DNA of 64,000 nucleotides from a virus, in the IMG/VR virus record IMGVR_UViG_3300035183_000733, positions 214,496 through 278,495 of that record, one strand, 5' to 3'. The translations under genes and the position numbers were made by a program. Below, one piece after another: positions 42,480 through 50,114 of this stretch (within the stretch, counting starts at the first letter, position 1; each line of letters opens with the position of its first letter). The notes beneath the pieces are model-generated. The model saw nothing but the letters and a program-made list of their open reading frames with translations, had not been told where the DNA came from and ran no database searches.

Positions 42480-43475
42480 ATGTACGTAGCTTTCTCAACA
42501 ACCAATTACGCATACCTCCTCGGCGAAATAGTAGGCCGCAGAGTTGAGGCGCCGATTATGTCTGGCGGATTGGAACGAAAAGTTTTCGCCGACGGCGAGA
42601 TCTACCACAAGTTTAACCTGTCCGATATTGAGGACAAGGATGTCATCATAATCGGAGGCACATATACTGCTGAGGAGACCCTCGAATTGTACGACCTCGG
42701 ATGCTCTGCCGTCAAGCACGGTGCGAAGTCGCTCACGCTGTTCATCCCGTACTTCGGGTACTCCACTATGGAGCGCGCGCTGAAGCCCGGGGAGATCGTG
42801 AAGGCCAAGACGAGAGCGAGGCTGTTGTCGACCATTCCGAGCGGAGCAAGACCAAATCGCATAGTGTTTCTCGACCTGCATACTGAAGGACTCCCGCACT
42901 ACCTCGAGGGCAACGTTCAGCCTATTCACATGTACGCGAAGGACCTCGTTATTGAGGCTTGCCGTGAGATTGCCGGAGACGATTTCGTTCTGGGCTCTAC
43001 GGATGCCGGACGCGCCAAGTGGATCGAGTCTCTCGCCAAGGACATGAAAGTTAATTGCGCGATTATTACCAAGCGCCGCATCAGCGGCAGCGAGACCGAG
43101 GTGACCAGCGTTAACGCTGACGTGAAGGATCGAATCGTCATCATATACGACGACATGATTCGCACCGGCGGTTCCGTCATTGGTGCGGCCGAGAAGTACC
43201 TCGAGGCAGGTGCCAAGGAGGTGCATGTTGTCGCGACGCATGGAGTGCTCCCGGGAAACTCGGTAGCGAAGATGGCCGATTCCGGCAAGGTGAAGACTAT
43301 TACGGTGACGGACTCGCACCCGAGGGCGCGCGAGGTCATGGCCGAGATATGCAAGTGCGTTGAGACGGATGTGCCCATCGCGGGGTTCGTCGTGTACAAG
43401 GATTGCGGATTCAAAGTTAAACATATAGCGGACCACGTCAGACAAAGACTGTGCGTCTCAAAATACTCGATGTAA
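42480..43475 (+). CDS. prs: Ribose-phosphate pyrophosphokinase-like enzyme (Prs family)
   Basis: FADGEIYHKF, LFIPYFGYSTMERALKPGEI, VFLDLHTEGLPHYL and IVIIYDDMIRTGGSVIGAAE are the conserved blocks of PRPP synthetases, the last being the PRPP-binding loop. Length 331 is normal. PRPP synthetase makes PRPP from ribose 5-phosphate and ATP for nucleotide and NAD synthesis. Related phage enzymes (Adps) instead pyrophosphorylate ADP-ribose in NAD-rebuilding pathways that defeat NAD-depleting defences; this cannot be excluded. Confidence 0.87.
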   Translation: MYVAFSTTNYAYLLGEIVGRRVEAPIMSGGLERKVFADGEIYHKFNLSDIEDKDVIIIGGTYTAEETLELYDLGCSAVKHGAKSLTLFIPYFGYSTMERALKPGEIVKAKTRARLLSTIPSGARPNRIVFLDLHTEGLPHYLEGNVQPIHMYAKDLVIEACREIAGDDFVLGSTDAGRAKWIESLAKDMKVNCAIITKRRISGSETEVTSVNADVKDRIVIIYDDMIRTGGSVIGAAEKYLEAGAKEVHVVATHGVLPGNSVAKMADSGKVKTITVTDSHPRAREVMAEICKCVETDVPIAGFVVYKDCGFKVKHIADHVRQRLCVSKYSM

Positions 43476-43892
43476 AATGGAATACTACACAAATGAGCGG
43501 CGGCAGCGTCACTGTCATGCGCAAGACGATATTCGGATCTTGACACTTTGACAACCGTGAGGTCCGCCCGATAGAAGACCAAGGCCGTGGTGATACCTGG
43601 CGGCAATAAGTTGTTGGAGAATTGCATTCTGGTGCCCAAATGGGCAGAACCTCATATATTTGAGAACTGGAAGGAAAGCTTGAAAGAAAAAGTCGCCTGG
43701 CCGCTCCCCAAAAATTACATCCGATTGATACCAGTTCGGGGCTTTTTCATTTATGTCGGAATTTTTATTTTGGTCCGAAACGCTTGTCACCATTATAACG
43801 GAGTGTTTCAAACAAATGCACGTTGGTAATTATTCTGTTTTCCGTCACTTATTTTATCTGCGGTTTCTAATTTAGCAGTACATAATTTAACC
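43476..43892 (+). other. 417-base gap with frame remnants
   Basis: Several short open stretches appear in different frames: MEYYTNERRQRHCHAQDDIR from 43477, FDNREVRPIEDQGRGDTWRQ, then MVIPGGNKLLENCILVPKWA to about 43829. Together they look like one small gene disrupted by indels, but no single frame is convincing. The end carries an AT-rich stretch that may hold the promoter for the gene at 43893. Confidence 0.3.
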
Positions 43893-44645
43893 ATGACAGA
43901 AACATCGGAAGCAAACTTAAAGGAGCGGATAGCAGGCACTATCGCTCAAATCAAAGAGGGAAACCTCACACCAAAAAATTCAGGCATCGGGAGAATGTTC
44001 CATGAGCTAATGTCCATCAATAAGGAGGAGTACCTCCAGTTACTTGACGAATATAAGCCGATTGCTGCCGAGTATTTCAAGAAATATCCCAACAAGTCAA
44101 GCGTTAACAAAGAGAAGCTCATTCAAAGAGAGATGGAGAGAATCCTCGCGGGTCTCGACAACAACGGAGACGAGGGGGATTTCGGAGATGACGAGGACCG
44201 TCCGCGCTCTAAGAGAGGACCTACGGACGCTAAACCTAAAAGCGTGAACCGCGACAGGATAGCGAAGGTGAAGATCCTCACACCGAAGGTCGTGAGACCG
44301 AAGGGCGCCCGCGACCGCTCGAACTTCAAATTCAACGGCATCGAGTACGGCAAGGGCCCGCTTGTCCATGCTATTCTCACGGCCCACGTGGAGGCGAACA
44401 AGGGCATCAAGCACGACCAGATGAAGCTCGCGTTCCCAGACGCATTGCTGCGCAGCTATGGGATATTCAAGAAGCTCGAAGAGGCACAGGAGATTTCGAA
44501 GGATCGCAAGCGTTATTTCTTGAAGGAGTCGCAAATAATAAAGTTGGCTGACTGCAGCATCGCGGTGTGCAACCAGTTCACGAGCGACAACATTCAGGCG
44601 TTCCTCGGCGCGGCCAGGAAGCTTGGTTATTCCATAGAGCAGTAA
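43893..44645 (+). CDS. Regulator-like paralog A flanking the ABC cassette (250 aa)
   Basis: Residues ~1-85 are helical (LKERIAGTIAQIKEGNLTPK), a basic linker follows, and residues ~145-250 form a domain shared with the gene at 50300: FKFNGIEYGKGPLVHAILTA, KLAFPDALLRSYGIF, RYFLKESQIIKLADCSIAVC and NQFTSDNIQAFLGAARKLGY. The domain family is not recognised. It lies at the upstream border of the ABC-importer-like cassette, with its paralog at the other border; a shared regulatory job is inferred. Confidence 0.7.
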   Translation: MTETSEANLKERIAGTIAQIKEGNLTPKNSGIGRMFHELMSINKEEYLQLLDEYKPIAAEYFKKYPNKSSVNKEKLIQREMERILAGLDNNGDEGDFGDDEDRPRSKRGPTDAKPKSVNRDRIAKVKILTPKVVRPKGARDRSNFKFNGIEYGKGPLVHAILTAHVEANKGIKHDQMKLAFPDALLRSYGIFKKLEEAQEISKDRKRYFLKESQIIKLADCSIAVCNQFTSDNIQAFLGAARKLGYSIEQ

Positions 44646-44664
44646 TAGGAGCCCGTTTTTTATC

Positions 44665-44673
44665 TAACTTTAC
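44665..44673 (+). promoter_or_regulatory. Candidate TAnnTTTR promoter box before the cassette membrane gene
   Basis: TAACTTTAC ends four bases before the ATG at 44678, with a T-run just upstream. Same layout as at 41514-41522 and similar to 6123-6154. Confidence 0.35.
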
Positions 44674-44677
44674 AAAA

Positions 44678-44806
44678 ATGTGGATGCTCCTCATAATACT
44701 GGTGGTGTTCGTGCCCGAATCGAAGGGTACGAACACCCTCAGCAGAGCATGGAACTCTTTCAAGCAAGGTAGTATCCAAGAGTATTCCCTCGTTCGAAAG
44801 TACTAA
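44678..44806 (+). CDS. N-terminal membrane-anchor segment of a cassette protein
   Basis: The frame starts MWMLLIILVVFVPESKG, a clear hydrophobic anchor, then degenerates. In another frame downstream, VRTPSAEHGTLSSKVVSKSI continues smoothly into the 44826 frame. Deleting one base near 44725 would join anchor and body into one ~229-residue protein. A 12-13-bp near-perfect inverted repeat (44704-44716, 44725-44737) lies exactly at the join. Confidence 0.45.
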   Translation: MWMLLIILVVFVPESKGTNTLSRAWNSFKQGSIQEYSLVRKY

Positions 44807-44825
44807 TGTAAGCACAACTCCTATC

Positions 44826-45158
44826 GTGACACCGAGCAATCTGAGCGGTGGTACAGAGCCGCCGGAATTCGTAGAATACTTCAAGGAGGTATTCAAAGAG
44901 GCGAACTTGCCGGGCCCCGATTATTTCGAGTTCGTCAACGCACTCGAAAATCCGGCGCTCAAATCCATTCCAGAGCAGATGAAGCTTGTGAGTATCTTTG
45001 CCGGGTTCGCCGCGCAGGGATGCACCAAAGAGCGCTTGACCGAGAGCGCCCAGACGTACATTGGTTGTTTGCTGATAAGAAGAAGAAGTTTGAGGACGCG
45101 CTCGAGCAGAGCTTCGACGAGACCGTCGGCAAGCGCGAGACCGAGGTTGCGAGACTGA
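44826..45158 (+). CDS. Cassette membrane-anchored coiled-coil protein, 5' part
   Basis: The frame reads GTEPPEFVEYFKEVFKEANL and MKLVSIFAGFAAQGCTKERL, a helical domain, and then loses coding quality after ESAQTY at about 45057. The coding signal moves to a second frame (HWLFADKKKKFEDALEQSFD) that runs to 45367. A one-base indel near 45057 explains this. The in-frame open region extends upstream to about 44697. It is the first body gene of the ABC cassette. Confidence 0.55.
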   Translation: MTPSNLSGGTEPPEFVEYFKEVFKEANLPGPDYFEFVNALENPALKSIPEQMKLVSIFAGFAAQGCTKERLTESAQTYIGCLLIRRRSLRTRSSRASTRPSASARPRLRD

Positions 45159-45367
45159 CTGAGGAGAACCAGAAGCTGGACGAGGAGATGCAGAAGCTCG
45201 TCGAGAAGAAGATGAAGAACGGCGAGACCATCGCCAAGCTGACAACTGAGATTGGTGAGGAGACCAACCGTCTCAAGTTGAAGCACGCAGACTTCAACGC
45301 AACGTACGAGCGCATGGTGAAGGAGATTTCCGATAACTCCACAAAGATCGAGCAGTACATTCAGTAA
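45020..45367 (+). CDS. Cassette coiled-coil protein, 3' part
   Basis: From HWLFADKKKKFEDALEQSFD on, the sequence is one long coiled coil (TEENQKLDEEMQKLVEKKMK; EIGEETNRLKLKHADFNATY). The first ~13 residues of this frame are out of frame with the real protein, which continues from the 44826 frame. Long coiled coils behind an N-terminal anchor resemble PspA-like or toxin-resistance scaffold proteins, but no family can be named. Confidence 0.55.
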   Translation: MHQRALDRERPDVHWLFADKKKKFEDALEQSFDETVGKRETEVARLTEENQKLDEEMQKLVEKKMKNGETIAKLTTEIGEETNRLKLKHADFNATYERMVKEISDNSTKIEQYIQ

Positions 45368-45388
45368 GTAAACCTAAAATAAATAAAA

Positions 45389-46366
45389 ATGCAAACGTTA
45401 GATAAACTGCAAAAAGCGCATTGGCTGGAGAAAGTACTTCGCCTTGCAATCCCGGTAGGATTGATCTGGGGAGGTATTAAGCTCTTCAACTACATCGCAC
45501 CGTCAATAATCGATTTCCTCACAAACATCTGGGTGATCCTGGGAATAGGCGTGCCGTTGGCCATGCTTGTGCTGTACGTCATGAAGAACCCAAAGTTCAT
45601 CTGGATGTCATACACAAACCTGTGCCGCAAGATCACAGCTTTTTTCGTGAAGCTCGATTTCTTGTCGTACATGGACAGCTATGTGGACACTCTCATCGAG
45701 AAGCTGGCTAACCTTCGCAAGAGCAAAACATATCTTGTTGGTAAGAAGGTTAAGCTGGAAAATCAGATGAACGGACTGGTTAAGAACATCGACGAGAATC
45801 TCAGGAAGGCGAAGGCCGCGAAGGACCTCGGAGACAAAACTCTATCAAATCACCATTCAAGTCTCGCATCGAGCGACAAGCAGACACTTGATGTGTACAA
45901 ACCGATGCTCGCTAAGATGAACGCCAATATCAGCTTCCTCGATCGTCTTGAGACCAACTGGGCCCTCGGTATCGACAAGCTGAAGCACGAGGTGAACCGC
46001 ATGCGCACACAGTACGAGACCATGTCTGAGATGGCCAAGGCTGTTGGACAAGCCGAGGAGTTCGCCAACGGCAACACAGAGGAGGCCAAAATCTACCGCA
46101 TGTCGGTTAACGCGTTCGAAGAATCGTTGTCTCAGAAGATTGCCGCTATTGACGAATTCGAGAAGAACTCGAAGAACATCATGGCTTCACTTGATCTTGA
46201 ACGCAAGATGACGGAAAATGAGGGCACCGAGTTACTCGACCAATACATCGCGAACGGATCTTCCTTATTCCTCCCGGAGAACGATGATGACCTCAGGCAA
46301 TTCTCGAGTGTCGAAGTTTTCGCAAGCGGAACTAAGAACACGGAGTTTTCCAACTTACTTAAATAA
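45389..46366 (+). CDS. Membrane protein with long cytoplasmic coiled coil (325 aa)
   Basis: Two N-terminal membrane segments (AIPVGLIWGGIKLFNYIAPS and IWVILGIGVPLAMLVLYVMK) are followed by ~240 helical residues with heptad character (VKLENQMNGLVKNIDENLRK; LETNWALGIDKLKHEVNRMR; YETMSEMAKAVGQAEEFANG). PspA/TelA-like scaffolds look like this. It sits between the other coiled-coil gene and the solute-binding protein gene, so it probably acts at the inner membrane with the transporter. Confidence 0.75.
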   Translation: MQTLDKLQKAHWLEKVLRLAIPVGLIWGGIKLFNYIAPSIIDFLTNIWVILGIGVPLAMLVLYVMKNPKFIWMSYTNLCRKITAFFVKLDFLSYMDSYVDTLIEKLANLRKSKTYLVGKKVKLENQMNGLVKNIDENLRKAKAAKDLGDKTLSNHHSSLASSDKQTLDVYKPMLAKMNANISFLDRLETNWALGIDKLKHEVNRMRTQYETMSEMAKAVGQAEEFANGNTEEAKIYRMSVNAFEESLSQKIAAIDEFEKNSKNIMASLDLERKMTENEGTELLDQYIANGSSLFLPENDDDLRQFSSVEVFASGTKNTEFSNLLK

Positions 46367-46370
46367 CATT

Positions 46371-46402
46371 TTCGTAAATCAGAAAAACTACGTAACTTTG
46401 TA
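46371..46402 (+). promoter_or_regulatory. Candidate Bacteroidetes-type promoter for the solute-binding gene
   Basis: TTTTCG (46371-46376), 18 bases, then TAACTTTG at about 46395-46402, directly repeated once as TAACTTTG. This is the same architecture as at 6123-6154. The leader to the ATG at 46442 is about 40 A-rich bases. Confidence 0.5.
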
Positions 46403-46510
46403 ACTTTGTGGAACAAAATAAAAATATAAAAACAAAGTGCTATGAGCAAAATCGGTAACTTTTTCAAAGGATTGACAATGGGGGAATATTCTTCCTGGCG
46501 TTAATCATCG

Positions 46511-47860
46511 TTGGTGGAACCCTTGGAGTCGGATACAAAATTCTTCGGCTGGTTCCAAAAACCAACAAAACAGTCGGGACAAATTACGGTAGCGGATCTT
46601 CCGCCACTGCAGTATGACAAGAACGCGAACGCGCCAAAGCGTGCGCTCCCCGACACTACACAAATGACAACCCTTGCAGTTCCAGAATGGAGAGCGGGTA
46701 TCATGGGTTGGAACGCGCAGGCCGGTGTGGCTTACGCAAACGGTGGTCCTTCAACAATGAAGGGATCTATCATGGAGGAACAAGGCGTTAAATTGCGTCT
46801 TATCTGCCAGAACAACTGTACCGAGCAGGGCAACCAATTGTTCGCCTTCGCGCAGGACTACGCTTCCGGAAACAAGAACTCGTCAAAGGGCTATCACATG
46901 ATTGCTTGGATGGGAGACGGGGTTCCGTCTTATCTCGCAGGTCTTAACGACCAAATCAAAAAACAACTCGGTGACGATTACATTATTCAGGCGTTCACAG
47001 CGTTCGGTGCTTCATTCGGTGAGGGCAAGGCCATCTATAAGGATGGTTCCTTCCGTCAAGACCCGCAGAAATTGCGCGGTTCCCTTTGGGTTGGTGTGTT
47101 GCGTGACGGCGACTGGAATATTCTAATGAAGTATGCCGACCTTAACGGTATTGACGTCAACAACGACCCTACCACGTACGACCCTACGGCCATCAACTGG
47201 ATGGGTATCGATGACTACATTAAAGCAGCCCAAATCTACGTGTCTAAGACCACTGAGAAGCGTCCTATCGTTATCAATGGTAAAAGGACAGGCCGAGATA
47301 CAACTGTCACAGTGGACGGTTGCGTTACGTGGACTCCGGGAGACAAAATCTGTTTCGAGGGTCGTGGTGGTGTAACAGTATTCTCGACTAAGGATAATGG
47401 TGCGCAGATGCCTAACACGTGGTTGGCTTGTAAGAAGTGGTTACAGGACAACAAAGCGAGCGTTGAGAAATTCATCCTTGCTGGTTGTTTAGGTGGCGAC
47501 CAGGTTAAGTCCCACACTTCGGCATTGGCATTTGCTTGCCGTGTGCAGGATGCGATATACCAAGACGCTGGCTTGACGGCTGATGACTGGCAGCAGTACT
47601 TCGTAGGTAAGCAATTTACAGATGCGCAGGGCAACATAAACGAAATCGGTGGATCCCGCGTGTTCAACCTTGCGGACCTTGCGGAGTATTACGGCTTAAA
47701 CGGAAGCACCGATAAGTACAAAGCCGTGTATGTTACTTTTGGTGACCTATGTGTTAAAGCATACCCGGATGTAATGCCTACGTACTTCCCTTACGAGGAG
47801 GTGGTGGACTTGAGTACGTGCAGTCAGTGTATACAAACAATAAAAACAACGCCAACATGA
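46511..47860 (+). CDS. ABC solute-binding protein domain (gene frameshifted; OmpA-tethered)
   Basis: The frame encodes a NitT/TauT-type periplasmic binding domain: LAVPEWRAGIMGWNAQAGVA, DYIIQAFTAFGASFGEGKAI, and GAQMPNTWLACKKWLQDNKA. The gene really starts at ATG 46442 (MSKIGNFFKGLTMG); a signal-anchor, GGIFFLALIIVGGTLGVGYK, lies in another frame because of an indel in the G-run at 46480-46484 and a second near 46540. Near 47813 a third one-base shift separates DLS-YVQSVYTNN and so cuts off the OmpA domain. One tethered protein of ~600 residues is inferred. Confidence 0.78.
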   Translation: MVEPLESDTKFFGWFQKPTKQSGQITVADLPPLQYDKNANAPKRALPDTTQMTTLAVPEWRAGIMGWNAQAGVAYANGGPSTMKGSIMEEQGVKLRLICQNNCTEQGNQLFAFAQDYASGNKNSSKGYHMIAWMGDGVPSYLAGLNDQIKKQLGDDYIIQAFTAFGASFGEGKAIYKDGSFRQDPQKLRGSLWVGVLRDGDWNILMKYADLNGIDVNNDPTTYDPTAINWMGIDDYIKAAQIYVSKTTEKRPIVINGKRTGRDTTVTVDGCVTWTPGDKICFEGRGGVTVFSTKDNGAQMPNTWLACKKWLQDNKASVEKFILAGCLGGDQVKSHTSALAFACRVQDAIYQDAGLTADDWQQYFVGKQFTDAQGNINEIGGSRVFNLADLAEYYGLNGSTDKYKAVYVTFGDLCVKAYPDVMPTYFPYEEVVDLSTCSQCIQTIKTTPT

Positions 47861-48255
47861 CAGTGGCTTCTATGCCTACGTTCTCGGAGAACCAGAAGAT
47901 GTCGCAGCTTGTGTCTAACAAGTCGTACGTTATCGAGTTCCAGACCGGCTCCGCCACCATCTTACCTGCATCTATCCCTACTCTTAATCAGTTGGCAAAC
48001 GACTTGATTATCGCAGAGAACCTCCTCGTGTCCATCGAGGGTCACACGGATAATCAGGGTGACGATGGAATGAACATGCAGTTATCACAGCAACGTGCTG
48101 AAGCGGTTCGTCAGTGGTTAATCAACAAAGACCAGAAGATATTCCGTAACAAGGTGTCTGCTCAGGGCTTTGGCGAGACCACTCCTATCGGGGACAACAA
48201 CACTGATGCGGGTCGTAAGAAGAACCGCCGTGTTGAAATCAAACTTGGCCGTTAA
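47818..48255 (+). CDS. OmpA-like peptidoglycan-binding domain of the solute-binding protein
   Basis: YVIEFQTGSATILPASIPTL, LLVSIEGHTDNQGDDGMNMQ, LSQQRAEAVRQWLINK and DAGRKKNRRVEIKLGR are the OmpA_C signature in order, including the Asp/Arg that bind diaminopimelate. Its first in-frame residues QSVYTNNKNNANMTVASMPT continue the solute-binding protein of the frame ending at 47860, so it is the C-terminal domain of that protein, not a separate gene. It would anchor the binding protein to the cell wall. Confidence 0.85.
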   Translation: MQSVYTNNKNNANMTVASMPTFSENQKMSQLVSNKSYVIEFQTGSATILPASIPTLNQLANDLIIAENLLVSIEGHTDNQGDDGMNMQLSQQRAEAVRQWLINKDQKIFRNKVSAQGFGETTPIGDNNTDAGRKKNRRVEIKLGR

Positions 48256-48260
48256 CATTG

Positions 48261-48288
48261 AGAGCCGGTATTTTACCGGCTCTTTTTT
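48261..48288 (+). terminator. Rho-independent terminator inside the ABC cassette
   Basis: AGAGCCGGTA (48261-48270) pairs with TACCGGCTCT (48274-48283) around TTT and is followed by more T's. It separates the binding-protein gene from the permease gene, so the latter needs read-through or its own promoter. It also makes an upstream start at 48258 for the permease unlikely. Confidence 0.9.
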
Positions 48289-48299
48289 ATCCATTCGTC

Positions 48300-49097
48300 A
48301 TGAATAAAGTTACAGCATTCATCAAAGACATATTCACGCCAAACAAGCAGCTCAAACAAAACAAGCAGCTCCTGGTGTTGACAATATGGGTGGCGACCGT
48401 CCTAATATACTGGACGTTCAGTCACACACAACTCCTCCCGAGTTTACCAAATATATGGGAAGCTACCAAGGGTTTATTCGCTAACGGATTTCTCGCAGAG
48501 CTCCTGTCGAGTATCTGGCTATGCGCTAAGGGAATGTTCTGGGCCACCATCATATCATTGGTGATAGCATACCTGGCAGTCATGCCTTTCTTCCGGCCGT
48601 TCACGGCGTTCGTTGGTAAGGCGAGATTCATGACAACTATAGGCTTAACTTTCCTATTTGCCCTTATATGCAAGGACACCACGTCACAGAAGGTGGCGCT
48701 GCTCGTGTTCGGCATAACTGTATTTCACGTTACGTCCATCTCGGCAATCATATCGAGTGTTACCAAGGCGGAGCTTGACTACGCGAGAACACTCAAGAAG
48801 AGTGAGTGGGAGACGGTGTGGGAAGTCATCATACTCGGAAAGGCGGACCAGGTCCTTGATGTGATACGACAGAACTTTGCGATTGCGTGGATGATGCTTG
48901 CAATGGTAGAGAACCTATGCCGGTCGGAAGGCGGTATCGGTGTGATACTCAACGACCAGAACAAAGTATTCCACCTCGATGCGGTTTACGCTATCCAGAT
49001 AATGATTTTGATACTCGGTATGTTCTTTGACTGGATGCTTGGCTTCGTGCGCAAGACTCTTTGTCCTTACGCATACATAACACTTGAAAGAAAATGA
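48300..49097 (+). CDS. ABC transporter permease, TauC/NitT-type
   Basis: About six hydrophobic segments (LLVLTIWVATVLIYWTFS; MFWATIISLVIAYLAVMPFF; TIGLTFLFALICKDTTSQKV; AVYAIQIMILILGMFFDWML). The cytoplasmic loop YARTLKKSEWETVWEVIILG corresponds to the EAA loop that docks the ATPase. The start MNKVTAFIKD is chosen because the terminator hairpin occupies the bases just upstream. 265 residues is usual. It overlaps the ATPase gene by four bases, so they form one unit. Confidence 0.87.
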   Translation: MNKVTAFIKDIFTPNKQLKQNKQLLVLTIWVATVLIYWTFSHTQLLPSLPNIWEATKGLFANGFLAELLSSIWLCAKGMFWATIISLVIAYLAVMPFFRPFTAFVGKARFMTTIGLTFLFALICKDTTSQKVALLVFGITVFHVTSISAIISSVTKAELDYARTLKKSEWETVWEVIILGKADQVLDVIRQNFAIAWMMLAMVENLCRSEGGIGVILNDQNKVFHLDAVYAIQIMILILGMFFDWMLGFVRKTLCPYAYITLERK

Positions 49098-49921
49098 AGC
49101 AAGAATATCAAATACTCGAAAAGACTATCCTTAAGGTCACAGATGTTTCGCTTAAGCTCGACGATAAGCTAATCCTGCGAGATATAAATCTCGAGATTAA
49201 GGACGTTGTACGTCCTGTCAAGACTACCGGACAGATCGTCGGATTTCTCGGACCATCCGGTCGTGGGAAGACGATGCTGTTCAACATACTTTCCGGATTA
49301 CGTAAACCCACAACCGGCGAGGTGCTCGTAAATGGCAAGCCGGTTTATCCTGGCATGGTTGGCGTAGTCGCACAAGCGTATCCGTTGTTTCAACATCGTT
49401 CGATTCTCGGAAACTTGCAGCTTGCGGCCGCAAAGAACACTCGCTTAAGTAAGGCGGAGCAGAAGGATAAGATTGAGTTCTACCTCGAGCGATTCAAATT
49501 GGCCGACAAGCATAAGTTCTATCCGGCGCAACTATCCGGTGGACAGAAGCAACGTATCGCGATTATTCAGCAGTTGTTGTGTTCGGAAAATTTCTTGTTG
49601 ATGGATGAGCCGTTCTCAGGACTTGACCCGAATATGACTGAAGAGGTATGCGAGGTCATCACGGAGGTCGCAAATCTTGATGACTTAAACACCATAGTGG
49701 TGGTATCCCACGATTACCACTCTACGTCTTCCATAGCAAACAATCTCTGGTTCATGGGATATGACTTCAGGGAGGACGGTACCCCAGAGCCTGGTGCATA
49801 CATCAAGTTCCAGGAGGACATGATGGACCGCGGGTTCGCGTGGCGATTCCCAGAGATACTCGACGACACAGACTTCGGCAAGTTCACGAGAGACGTGCGG
49901 CGTGCATTCAAAAATCTTTAA
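49094..49921 (+). CDS. ABC transporter ATPase, TauB/NitT-type
   Basis: Walker A GPSGRGKT (53-60), Q-loop in VVAQAYPLFQHRSI, signature LSGGQKQR (147-154), Walker B FLLMDEPFSGLD and H-loop VVSHDYHS are all present and in order. Residue 58, usually a small residue, is Arg (GRGKT), a change worth noting but not clearly inactivating. 275 residues. It powers the permease encoded by the overlapping upstream gene. Confidence 0.93.
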   Translation: MKQEYQILEKTILKVTDVSLKLDDKLILRDINLEIKDVVRPVKTTGQIVGFLGPSGRGKTMLFNILSGLRKPTTGEVLVNGKPVYPGMVGVVAQAYPLFQHRSILGNLQLAAAKNTRLSKAEQKDKIEFYLERFKLADKHKFYPAQLSGGQKQRIAIIQQLLCSENFLLMDEPFSGLDPNMTEEVCEVITEVANLDDLNTIVVVSHDYHSTSSIANNLWFMGYDFREDGTPEPGAYIKFQEDMMDRGFAWRFPEILDDTDFGKFTRDVRRAFKNL

Positions 49922-50060
49922 ACAAATCTGTGTGGACAAGTCCTTCCGTAGGCGGCTCTACGCCGAGGTTCCTGTTGTTGTGGAATGTCTTGGCTTGGGC
50001 TTCACGGTCGCCGACCTTGAACTTGCACCTGTGGATTCCTACCTCGGCGTACGCCGTCAC
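49908..50060 (-). CDS. Possible small gene opposite the cassette end (50 aa)
   Basis: On the minus strand, a GTG start opens VTAYAEVGIHRCKFKVGDRE then AQAKTFHNNRNLGVEPPTEG and ends in LVHTDLFKDF, a plausible small beta domain; the open frame extends further upstream without ATG. It overlaps the ATPase gene tail by 14 bases. The plus strand here also has an open 46-codon stretch, so coding on this side is uncertain. Confidence 0.25.
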   Translation of the reverse strand: MTAYAEVGIHRCKFKVGDREAQAKTFHNNRNLGVEPPTEGLVHTDLFKDF

Positions 50061-50114
50061 CGTAGGAGATAACAAAAGGTGACCACACGGCAGATGCTTC
50101 AGGGTGAGTGACTT

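Noticed and set aside
42495-43445. Long minus-strand frame (316 codons) opposite the PRPP-synthetase-like gene
   Set aside because: It is the shadow of the plus-strand gene, which has clear Prs motifs.
43700-43760. Possible terminator (CCCC...CGGGGCTTTTTC) after the PRPP-synthetase gene
   Set aside because: Stem is only four to five pairs with a ~22-base loop; not convincing.
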